DNA of 64,000 nt, from the NCBI RefSeq assembly GCF_037975245.1, contig NC_092562.1, positions 8,345,001-8,409,000 on the forward strand, written 5' to 3'. The position numbers and the translations under genes are program-made. Shown here piece after piece: positions 50,001 through 59,087 of the stretch. The notes under the pieces are model-generated. The model searched no databases, was not told where the DNA came from, and was given only the letters and a program-made list of their open reading frames with translations. This DNA is from Apostichopus japonicus (Eukaryota > Echinodermata > Holothuroidea > Aspidochirotida > Stichopodidae). Position 1 is the stretch's first letter; every line of letters begins with the position of its first letter.

Positions 50001-53000
50001 TGTTAAGTACTACTCTTGTAAGCTGCATGCTTTTAGCTTAGCCAAAACACGTTGTTATTGGTTACTCTTCTTTTATTGTTAGACATTTTGGTTCCTTTGC
50101 CTAAGATCTTCTGTTGCAATTGTTAGGGTGTTGCTTGCAGTTGCTATTTGTCTCAATTCGGGGTTCAGATATGTCTTCCTGTAGGTAACTCAAGTGGGTC
50201 AATTGCTTGGCATTAGTAGAATGTTGGATGACCAAGATTTATTTACTAAGTGCTGGACGTGTACTAAAAGGGATTCTTGCCTTGTTTGTATCCAGTTTAC
50301 ACTTAGTCAATGGCAAGTGATTGATAGTTGGCATAAAAGAAAAAAACCAGTGCAACCAGTACAGAGAAACAGAGAGATGGTTGTAAAGCATCCCAACCTA
50401 ATAGTTTATAAACTCCAAGTACAGTAGTTTGGGGGACTCAAGTGCTTTTGGCACTAGATTGGTTCATGTATTAAAGTTGTAATGCATTTAAATGGTAATG
50501 CCCACAGTTCATTATAGTATCATTTCGCAGAGTACATGGTGTACGTATGTTAAGATGCTTTGCACAAGTTTTTTTTTTTACAGTGTTAGCAGCTGATAAG
50601 ACTAGAGTGTTTCTGACTTGGTTTTGCCAATATTGTATTTGTACATTGGTTAGTTAGTGTCAGAGGTACAGTGTACGAATGAGTATGTAGTTGAAGAGGG
50701 CAGTCTCCCCGATGAAGGGAGCTGAGGCTGCCCCTGGTCTTCAGATAGGGAATTACTTTGGGATGGGAGGTGATCTCATGGAAGGAAGGGCATTGATTGG
50801 AGGGGTCCAGTATTAAAATGTTACCAGTTCATTATAGACACGGAGAAACAAGAGTAAAGGATGTAGGGAGACAGGTAAGCTTTGGAATGTACATCGTGTT
50901 TAGGTCCTCATAGGCAGTTATTGTAACAAAAAACAGTAAAACGTGTTCAAATATCAAATCAGTGTGAGGTAGAAACTATGACCACTTTACATATGGCTTT
51001 CTTATAATAAGTTGTCAGAATCCTATTGTTTGCATTAATGTCCAAGATTTGCATGATTTAAATAATATATATATTCATTTTCTTGCTATGCATACATGTA
51101 AAATTAGCACCCTTATAAATTTTTTCCAGCTGCAGAGTATAAAAAAAAAACACTTGTTTCAAGCTGGAACTGATATAAATTTGTTTCATTTCATAGGGTT
51201 CCAATATTTTGTAGTAATAATTTTCAAGTCCATATGGAATGCTAAGTATTTTATTTCCCTCTGATGTTGTCTGCCACATAATTCTGAATGTGATCTTTAC
51301 AAATTTGTTTCCTCCTTGTTTTCAGGACGAATGTTCATCATGGGACTTGCTCTTGGTCCATTCAATCATTACTGGTATATATACTTGGATAAGTTTCTTC
51401 CTGGCATTAAAAAGAAAACTATCTTCAAGAAGGTCATTCTTGATGAAGTTATTGCTTCACCTTTCTTTCTAGCTGCCTTCTTTGTAGGTAAGAATATTGT
51501 TTGAAGTGTCTATGCATTTTGTGCATTGCTTAAATGCACAAAATGTTACTTTTAAGGTACAATACTGTAGGTGTGTGAGATGTGTTACCATACTTGACAC
51601 ATCTGTTAATATCAATGATCAGTAGTGTGATAATATCATGTATGCATTTGAGTGGTTTGGGGTGCTAGCAGGCAGTATAGTTTGTTTACATGTTGGCCAA
51701 ACTTGGCAGAGCCTACTTAGTATTGTATTGCAAATAGGAGATAGGTTGGTGATGTTAAACTTGCTAAAATGTTAACTACGGATTGTAGTGTTCATTATTA
51801 TACATGGTTGGGCATTGTGAACATAAGTATGAATAGAAAACAAGTTTGAAACAAAATTCCAAAGGTCTTTTACTAATGGCAATTTACTACGTGCCTTGCT
51901 GTTAAATCATATGACTCGTATGCTACTGTACATCATGAATGATAGGACCAAGATCAGGAATCACAAACCTTCAAAGTTAGTTACTTTGCTTGTCGCAAAT
52001 ATGTGACAGTTTACTTTAACTTGGTAACTATTGCAGCTTTATCCTTAATATTAACTTGTTTTCAAGCCTTTAGGATGGTGTGTTCATGTTTTACATTCTA
52101 AACCATCTGCATCATCACATTTCAGTACATTTGTGTGTAAAGCATAAATGCCTGTTTACCTTGACAGAGGTGTCAGTGTTCTTGACAGTACAGTACACCA
52201 TGATCTTGTTAAACTCATTCAATATGACATGTTTCTTTCTCTATCTGAAGGTGCTGGCCTCCTTGAAGGGAAGACTTTGCCACAGTGCCAAACATCATTG
52301 AAGGAAAAATTTCCTTACTGCTACATGGTAAGCTATTGATGAAGACTTTTCTGTACTTAGAATAGATAATAATCAACGTTGACCTCTACAAGGATTAAGA
52401 GCGTTATATCAGGTAGGGATAATCTCTCCTCAGTTCAACATACTAGCAATAACAGGATTCATTGTAATATTCATAAGGGATCAATCACGATACCTAGCAT
52501 TTCTTGTAACATAACAACACACGTGGGATATTAACAAACAAGACACATGGTATAATCAACAGTGATGCCAGAATTCTGGCAATAGCAGGAATTCTGGCTT
52601 TTTCCCGATTTATAAATTTGGTTCTGGCTCTACGCGATCTTTCCATCCCAGTTGAAACAGGCATGAGCTTTTTCCCAGAATTATCGAACTATTATCCTAA
52701 CAAACTGTAGCAAATTGGAGCCTATACAGCAATTTTTTCTCTGCATTTTCATAAAGTTCCCAACATTAGCTTAGAAAGCCTTGGGACATCCAAGTCCCCA
52801 CAACTTTCAGGCCCTAGAGGCAAACCCTGCTGGCATCCCTGAATCAAGTACTCTTGGTGCTTTCTTCAATCCCAGCAGCTAGTGGTATACCTGTTGGGAT
52901 GTCGTTGGGTAGCTCGTTTTTTGTGATGATGTAAAATAGATGGCTCTTTTTTCTTTTTCTTGAGACATCTCACGGCCGCCAAAATTCAGTGGCGGGCCGC

Positions 53001-54026
53001 ATGTGACCCCCAGGCCGTAGGTTGCCCACCCCAGACTTGGATCCTTTCTTTGAATCTCAAACACACCACAAAGCTCTAAAACATCTGTCATGGTTGTAAC
53101 ACACAACTAAGTGAATTCTGGCTTGATGGAAAGATGGACATCAAAGTAGTCTGTTGCTACCCTCGGTGTTCGTATACAGTGACTTCATCAGTCACGGACG
53201 TGATACTAGTGTCTACCTAAGCCCAGAGAGATCTGGACCGTTCATCAAATGTTCTTCTTGTGTCTCTATATTGTTTCCTCCAAAAGATACACAAATATGA
53301 TTCTAATCCAGAGGCATCGATATCTGTTTCCCAAACAATCCGTAGACATGGAGGGATTCAAATATTTAAGTTGTGTTCAATCAAAGTGAATCTGAGAACA
53401 GTAATATGCAGTAATGAGAGGTGTTAATTTAATGACAAATTTAATTGTTAATATGAGCAATTTCATTTTATCTCTGGTGGCAAGTTCTTTTCCTTGCAAC
53501 ACGATATGTGGCTTGCGTCACTTTTGAAGTGCCCTCAGTTACTGAAAAGGAACAATATGGATGTTTTCATAGTGTATATATGTCACATTTCCATAAAAAA
53601 TCAAGAATGGTGCGTTTTAACATATTATTAGTCATAGGGCTGACAAGAAAGCCAACAAATCTCTGTACACAGCCATACTCAATGCTGTCACTGTGTACCA
53701 CACCACACCCAACGGTCATTCAAGACAATGGACACAAGCTGGTGATATATCACGTTGGAAACACCTCGCTCAAGCTTGGTGTTTGGTTTTACTGTGTTGG
53801 TTATACTAGCTTGCTTACCAAGCTAATTGAATCTTTGTAGGGATATCATCAGTTCTTTGTCTTTATATTTCCTATGCAGGTGGATTGGTGCTTTTGGCCA
53901 ACAGCACAAGTAATCAATTTTTACCTTCTACCAACAAAATACCGAGTGCTTTATGTCAATTCTGTCACTGTTATATGGGATGTATTTTTATCATATATGA
54001 ATCATGTGTATGAGTCAAAGAGATAA
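46798..54026 (+). CDS. Mpv17/PMP22-family protein, MPV17L2-like (four coding exons)
   Basis: Joining 46798-47002, 51326-51487, 52251-52327 and 53880-54026 gives an uninterrupted 196-aa protein, the usual length for this family. All introns are GT-AG, with phases 1, 1 and 0 that join exactly. Four hydrophobic segments are visible: near residues 20-42, RMFIMGLALGPFNHYWY (about 70-86), VIASPFFLAAFFVG (about 109-123) and the last exon. Residues 150-161, DWCFWPTAQVIN, followed by F, carry the family signature W-x2-W-P-x2-Q-x2-N-F. The best family match is MPV17L2, an inner mitochondrial membrane protein associated with mitoribosome assembly and translation. That assignment rests on family knowledge; MPV17 or PXMP2 relatives are less likely. 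An in-frame TGA at 46789 and an A at -3 support the start. Confidence 0.9.
47223..47800 (+). mobile_element. Nested hAT-like MITE, 3'-truncated (same family as 31224-31930)
   Basis: Starts with CAGGGGTGTATACAGG, then the core palindrome (47272-47307), and aligns with the reverse complement of 31224-31930 as far as the TAGGGAATTTTCGAAAATTC block near 47735. The expected right terminus is missing before the next element starts at 47835. An open frame (47228-47518) resembles that of the other copy but has no recognised domain. Confidence 0.75.
47835..48382. mobile_element. Nested hAT-like MITE (548 bp)
   Basis: CATGGGCGCAGATC (47835-47848) faces an imperfect complement (right end read inward: CATGGGGGCAGATC, 48369-48382). 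The flanks GTTTTGAC (47827-47834) and GTTTGGAG (48383-48390) match at 6 of 8 bases, consistent with an old 8-bp duplication. It carries a core palindrome at 47896-47931 with altered centre (GCGCGACCATGGGTTCGCGC). Confidence 0.65.
49241..49353. repeat. (CTC)n polypyrimidine microsatellite in intron 1
   Basis: About 113 bp of almost pure CTC repeats, giving a polyglutamate frame on the minus strand that is an artefact. The pure purine/pyrimidine strand asymmetry makes triplex (H-DNA) formation possible. Confidence 0.95.
50194..50427 (+). pseudogene. Possible gag-like zinc-knuckle fragment of a retroelement
   Basis: An open frame without an ATG start contains KCWTCTKRDSCLVCIQFTLS, a C-x2-C-x5-C-x2-C pattern followed by QW. 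This resembles cysteine-rich motifs in gag-like proteins of some invertebrate retroelements. No reverse transcriptase or integrase lies nearby, no splice sites place it in the MPV17L2-like transcript, and the flanks show no clear LTR. The call is tentative; an unrecognised exon on this strand is an alternative. Confidence 0.3.
51326..51487 (+). CDS. MPV17L2-like exon 2
   Basis: The acceptor is TTGTTTTCAG|GA and the donor TTTGTAG|GTAAGA. It encodes residues 69-122 plus one base, including GPFNHYWYIYLDKFLP, a well-conserved stretch in Mpv17-family proteins, and the KVILDEVIASPFF segment. Confidence 0.92.
52251..52327 (+). CDS. MPV17L2-like exon 3
   Basis: The acceptor is CTATCTGAAG|GT and the donor TACATG|GTAAGC. 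It encodes GAGLLEGKTLPQCQTSLKEK and then FPYCYM, the loop after the third hydrophobic segment. The polypyrimidine tract (TGTTTCTTTCTCTATCTG) supports the acceptor. Confidence 0.85.
52560..52841. mobile_element. Short hAT-like element in intron 3 (282 bp)
   Basis: CAGTGATGCCAG (52560-52571) pairs with the right end, whose complement is CAGGGATGCCAG (52830-52841): 11 of 12 bases. The flanks carry the 6-bp duplication AATCAA (52554-52559 and 52842-52847). Internal inverted words (CAGAATTCTGG) occur near the left end. Confidence 0.75.
52870..53036 (-). mobile_element. hAT-Charlie-like terminus fragment in intron 3
   Basis: On the minus strand from about 53036 the sequence reads CTGGGGTGGGCAACCTACGG and then CCTGGGGGTCACATGCGGCCCGCC. 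This closely follows the CAGGGGTGGGCAAnCT...GGCC-rich terminus typical of Charlie-group hAT elements. Only one end is recognisable and the other limit is uncertain. Confidence 0.55.
53880..54026 (+). CDS. MPV17L2-like exon 4 (terminal coding exon)
   Basis: The acceptor is TTTCCTATGCAG|GTGG. It encodes 48 residues and TAA. It starts VDWCFWPTAQVINFYLLPTK, carrying the Mpv17/PMP22 signature, and ends with a hydrophobic helix and YESKR. No clear polyadenylation signal follows closely; an AATAAA occurs near 55466. Confidence 0.92.
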   Translation: MDWCFWPTAQVINFYLLPTKYRVLYVNSVTVIWDVFLSYMNHVYESKR

Positions 54027-54479
54027 AGCTCATGTGCCATGAGTGATAGCAGTAAATTTTACTTTTGTACTGACATGATAGTTTTCCAAAGGTTGAATAA
54101 GAAACATGATGAACCATGTTTGTCCTTATCAGACAAAGAGCTTCTAATACATCACTAGGTAGTATGCAGGTGGTATCCACGGAAACATGACAGTCTTCAC
54201 CAAAAAGAGAGTGCCATTTACAAAGCAAGAGCAGGTTTCTGCATTAAGGCATCAAGTTTTGACTTATTTACATTGCAGCAGTGCAAACTAATGTTATGGT
54301 AAATCAAGATCTCATCACCAAATCAGTTGTCAGTTATGATTTCTTAAAGATTTCTTTCCAATTATGATAATAACATCACCAAGAGACAAGTTTGGCTTTG
54401 TAAACCGTAACTTTGCAATCATGATGGCATGTGTGTGTGTGTATATGCCTGGGTATGTATGTGTTTGTGACACATTGCT

Positions 54480-55085
54480 TGTTGATCTCAAACATTGTAT
54501 GTAGATGCCCCATATTGAAACCAAGAAGCATATTGTTTTATATAGTAGAGGCCAAAAGTCATTCCAGATCAGCAGAGGTTAAAATGTGAAACCTTGTGAC
54601 CACAATACTACAAGAAGGGAAACTGATAGATCTCAAAGTTTGTACGTTGATGCCCCATATTGAGTTCAAGAAGCCTATTGTTTGTTTTGAAGGTCAGAGG
54701 TTATTTGAGGTCAGTGGGGATCAAAGTCTGAAACCTTGTAAATGCAATATCTTAATGCTCAAAAAAGGAAACTTTGATAGACTCTCAAACTTTGTTTTGT
54801 GATACCTGTATTGAATTCAAGAAGTGCGTAATATTATATAATGAAGGCAAAGGTCATGCCAGGTCATCAGAGGTTAAATTTTGAAATCTTGCGAACATGA
54901 TGTTTCAAGAATGTGGATCTTGGTTGTATCTCATATTTATTATATGAAGGTTCAATATTGAGAAGAAACCCCCCGTTAATTTTGTAAGAACTAAAGGTCA
55001 TTTGAGACCGTCATAGGTCAAAGTCTGAAATTCTTGTGAACATGATATCTCAAGTAGGGAATTTTTGATGAACTGATACCCCACC
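54480..55085 (+). repeat. Degenerate tandem repeat (about 155-170 bp), related to the CTTGTAAACAC family
   Basis: Blocks ordered as GATGCCCCATATTGA, then TTCAAGAAGCCTATTGTTT, then GGTCAnAGGTTATTTGAGGTC, then TGAAACCTTGTAAA, then a TCAAGAA phrase recur three to four times (near 54503, 54648, 54800 and 54960). The same words recur singly at 57.98, 58.70 and 60.45 kb. Confidence 0.7.
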
Positions 55086-55089
55086 CATG

Positions 55090-57960
55090 TTATGGGTCCT
55101 CATAATGAGTAGAGGAGGTCTCCAGATCACAGAACGTTTCAACTGGCATGTCTTACCCATAGCAGCTGATGGCTTGGACTACTGTATCATAACACTTGCC
55201 AGTGTACACACATTGACTGCTAAACAATGTTGAACTAGAAGAGGGAATGTATGGTTTACTGCCTCCCAATTCATATGCAAAGCATCTTTGTTTAATTATC
55301 CTATTTCAGTATTGAATTTTGGTCATCTTCAACCTCCTGATTTCAATCCTTCCTTTTCAACATCTCAGCATAAAAACAGTGGTGGTAACTGGAAACCTGC
55401 AAAGAAAGTGATTTCAGTAGTTCCTTTTAGGGGATTTTGTCAACCAGTGGGTTTAACCTTGGGTCAAATAAACATTACTCTAGTTGTGATTTAGAACCTA
55501 GAGTATGCAGATAAGACTTATGCATGTATGGGATGACTTCCTTTAATTTGATTTTCTATGAGGATTTGTTCATGATGAAGTGCTACTCCACTAAAGAGGT
55601 GTGTGTATGTAGTTCTGTTGGTCTGTGTCATATTTTCAGAACAGTTTTTACAAAGACTATTATTCTAGTGTATGTAAAATATCAACGTGATGGTTTCATA
55701 GCACAGGAACTGAAGGTGAATAGAAATTTGACATGTGCAATAATTTCAAACTCATACATCAAGCTGTTATATCAAGTCTCAGGAAGACTACATTTGTTGT
55801 TTATTATCAAAAGCAGCTGGATTAGTTTTCATATTTGACAGAGAACACAAAGGAACAGAATAATATGAGAGACCAATGTATGTAAAAGCACAAAGGGTTT
55901 ATAGCAGTGTTCAGCAAATATTAAATTAGCTCTTTCTCAGTTTTCATCAGAACAGTTTAACAAGAAAACTATTACTGTTGATTAGTCTATCACTTAAGTT
56001 ATAAGCACAAAATAACCATGTTAACCATGGTGCAAGCAGTAAGAGACTGAAGACAAACAAAGAATAATACAGTCATTGTACCGGACTTTGACACAAAGAT
56101 GCACAATTGCTCAACAATGGGATTCAGCCACTAGTATAGCTTTAATCTCAGTCCTGTCATTGAAGTGTGTGTTAAACCTGAAGATAAAACCTTGTAAAAG
56201 TATAACTTTAAGCTTTAAGGAGAGATCATGTACTTGTAAACATGGTGCTGAATTGTCATGGATTATACTCATACATATGAAACTATTTATTAAATACTTG
56301 TAGACGACCAGTTTGTAAGTTTGGTTCATTTAGTGGGTATTCATATCTATTGACTGATCAGGTATCAAGCTTTGATTATTTTCCACATATTTTAAATAGA
56401 TCATGTGACCATTTTGATGGAAGTGATTTTCAAAGTTATTCTGTACAAAGGAAATGTATGCTTGTAGGCTTCTTGACATGGTATCCTTCCAAGGATATTA
56501 TTGAGATATCATTGAACCTAAGTATTTTGTTACCATGAAATGCAACTCCGTCACTTCAAACAGGAAAGTAAGAAGACTGCTATTTCATCTCACCTTTGAA
56601 TATTATTTAATTCCATTTTGTTTCGTATATAGTTTGGTTACTAACTTAAACTGATCATGTTTTCCTTGGCAGGGCAGAGAGCCGCAGGTGAGGGCAAATA
56701 GCATACATTTGTTGTAATTGGTTGAATAACGCCCGTAGTTAGGACTACAATTGTTCGTTTATTTCTTGGAACAAAAGTAGTGATACAGTAGTTCAAAGAT
56801 GAGTGGACTTCTTTAGAGGTTTTGAATTATTGTAAGCACCAACTACAAAAATATTACTCAAATGGATTGAATGCTGAATGTATGACATCATTGGCTGCCT
56901 CATCCGTACAATATATCAGGGGTTGCATATAACAGGCACAAATATTAATAAAACATATTTCATGTATTAATGTTGAAGAGATGTGTACAAAACTTTATAG
57001 CTTGCTTTTATCATTACTTAGTATTCTTTAATTCTTTGCCAAAGGGAATCTATGCCATGTAGATGTCATTTTGTTCGTTTGTGCCACCCTCACTCGTTAA
57101 CATAATAACTTGTCAAGCATAGCTTGCGCATTTGTGGGACCAAGGTCAATAAATCCCCCAAGACATGATGCTTCTCCTCTCCCAGTCCTCCCACCAGCCT
57201 CCCCCAGTTGGCTGCCGTAAAACAAACCTGACCTCCCTTACATTCAAATTTCCTTTATTTGGGTAATATTAAGTTAAGACAATGCAACACCTTCCGGGGG
57301 TTCGCCCCCAGGACCCCCACAAGGGAATTGAAATACATTCCAAAGAATTGTAATCCCTTTTGCTGACGTGTATTTTTGCGCCTCAAAATTGGTACAAATG
57401 CGAACAAGAAACATCACAAAGTGCGGCAGCCTCGGGGGGGGGGGGGCGGGGGCTGTACTCCCAGCCAATAACACAGTACAGTTCAAATTACAAAGCATTT
57501 CGAAACCTTGTTCAGCTAAACACTATACAGTTGGTCGTAAAATGCCAAGTCGGTCTCGCAATCGATTAACATCTCTCTCGAAGAAACGGTGAATGCAGTT
57601 TTTTGTTACAGTGGAGCTACAACAGTCTTAACAGTTTGGGTTGCACTCTTGAAAAGAATAATGTTGCTTGATATTGGAAATCCACACTGTGGTATCATAG
57701 CAAGTTTCAAATAATTCCTTTCAATTCATTTGGTGAGATTGACATGAAGGTAGTTAAGGTTATATCTTTCCGCATTTTTCCTTTAGTGATTCTGTGCATG
57801 TGAACGTCTGTTGAAAAATATGTCTTAAATAACTAGCACCTACAATAACTGCCAATACCAGTATTAAATTATACACTGATCATCAAATTGAGTTTTTGAA
57901 AATTATAGTTTCTGCAGCATTGCTGCTCTAGTTTTTTATTACGATGCCGAAGGCTCACTA
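55090..57960. other. Non-coding stretch with one G-rich transposon-like segment
   Basis: No protein-like frame was recognised. A C-rich then G-rich segment at about 57290-57460 (CGGGGGTTCGCCCCCAGG and a long G run at 57437) resembles subterminal parts of the hAT-like elements, but termini were not found. Confidence 0.5.
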
Positions 57961-57974
57961 ACCTTTGCTGACGT

Positions 57975-58155
57975 GGGTGAGTGTGCGTGTGTTTATGGGT
58001 ATGACGGCCAGCTTGTAAACACTATCTTAACAACCAAAAGTTGAGTCAACTTAATGTCATGCTTGGTAGGTAGATACCCCATGATTTGTAGATGTGCCTT
58101 ACTGATTGTTTCCCATTGTGCATATTGATGAGTGGGCGGGACTTAACGTAAAATT
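57975..58155 (+). repeat. Dispersed repeat copy, intact at the site of the U2-headed insert
   Basis: CAGCTTGTAAACACTATCTT, then TAGATACCCCATGATTTGTA, then TTGATGAGTGGGCGGGACTT. It aligns with 58684-59050, where the matching TGAATGGGC junction is split by an insert, and so acts as an unoccupied reference. Confidence 0.7.
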
Positions 58156-58159
58156 CTTA

Positions 58160-58245
58160 TAATGGTAATATATATTACCAGGTAATATATATCTGGTAAT
58201 ATAAGATATAACCTTATCTGGTAATATATATTACCAGATGTCTCT
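58160..58245. repeat. AT-rich palindrome cluster (GGTAATATATATTACC)
   Basis: GGTAATATATATTACC at about 58163 and TGGTAATATATATTACCA at about 58220, with intervening half copies, form overlapping inverted repeats able to make cruciforms. Confidence 0.8.
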
Positions 58246-58286
58246 CAACCATATTTCCGATTTAGTTCATAGGCTACTTAGTATGG

Positions 58287-58609
58287 TGACGGACCAATAT
58301 TCACGGCGCCAAAAAAAACAATAGGACTAAGAAAAAAAAATGGCAAAAAATAAAGAACCAAAATGGAACATACCTCAAAATGTGTTTCAGAAGATTAGTC
58401 GGGTGGCAGGGGTCTTGTTTTCAAGCTCGGGAAGTACCATTTCCTGCAATCTGCGAGACATTTTTTTTTCAAAATGTTCTCCATTACGCTACGCGCCAAC
58501 CATGGTGGCGCGTAGCGTAGTTTGACCTACCAAACGTTCCCCAATAATTATGATAGATGGCCACACTCTGATTTGCCGTACCAATCCCAAATAGCCTCCG
58601 ACGCCACTG
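58287..58609 (-). mobile_element. hAT-like MITE copy, truncated, inverted relative to 59432-59805
   Basis: Aligns with the reverse complement of 59432-59767. Shared parts are GGACCAATATTCACG, the GGCAGGGGTCTTnTTTTCAA block, the long core palindrome (58485-58519) and TTTGACCTACCAAACGT. It ends in CCTCCGACGCCACTG, a mutated form of the other copy's terminus. The outer left terminus is missing. Confidence 0.75.
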
Positions 58610-58683
58610 TGATGTCAGTTGATGATAGGTACATGGTCATATGATAAAGAAATTCATTTTCATTATTATTCATGAATGGGTAC

Positions 58684-59050
58684 GGCTAGAGTGTTATGAC
58701 AGTGAAGCTTGTAAACACGATATCTCAAGACCAACAATTGAATCAATGCCATACTGAATAGGTAGATGCCCTATGATGTGTAGATGTGCCCTATTTTGTG
58801 GTTCCAATCACATGAATGCTTCTCGGCCTTTGGCTATAGATCATGTGTAGTATCTGTTCCCTTTCGAGGGAATGGTGATACACATCCGACGATGATCCCA
58901 CAGTCACAGTCCCGATGCAAGGGGACTGGAGTTGAGAGCGGATCAGTTGTTCAGTAGTTTGGTTTTCGTGCCCAGGTTCTTTCCTGTGCGGCGATTTTTT
59001 TCTTAAAAAGTATCTCATGAATGGGCCAGGCTTTACATAAAATCCTTAAA
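58684..59050 (+). repeat. Dispersed repeat copy interrupted by the U2-headed insert
   Basis: The left part (58684-58818) and right part (59016-59050) together align with 57975-58155. The junction phrase CATGAATG is present on both sides of the insert. Confidence 0.7.
58816..59015 (+). mobile_element. Retroposed insert with a U2 snRNA 5' head
   Basis: The first 45 bp, GCTTCTCGGCCTTTGGCTA followed by TAGATCATGTGTAGTATCTG and TTC, match the 5' end of U2 spliceosomal RNA with only a few single-base changes, including the GTAGTA branch-site recognition sequence. The rest (58861-59015) has no U2 Sm site or 3' stem-loops and ends in a T-rich then AAAAAG stretch. The insert is flanked by CATGAATG (58811-58818 and 59016-59023), a target duplication. 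A SINE with a snRNA head, or a chimeric U2 retropseudogene, fits best. It is not a functional U2 gene. Confidence 0.75.
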
Positions 59051-59087
59051 CTGTCAATATCTCTTCAACAGTATGTCTGATAATAAT

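Noticed and set aside
58816-59015. Functional U2 snRNA gene
   Set aside because: Only the first 45 bp are U2-like, with indels; no Sm site or 3' stem-loops follow, and it is flanked by a target duplication.
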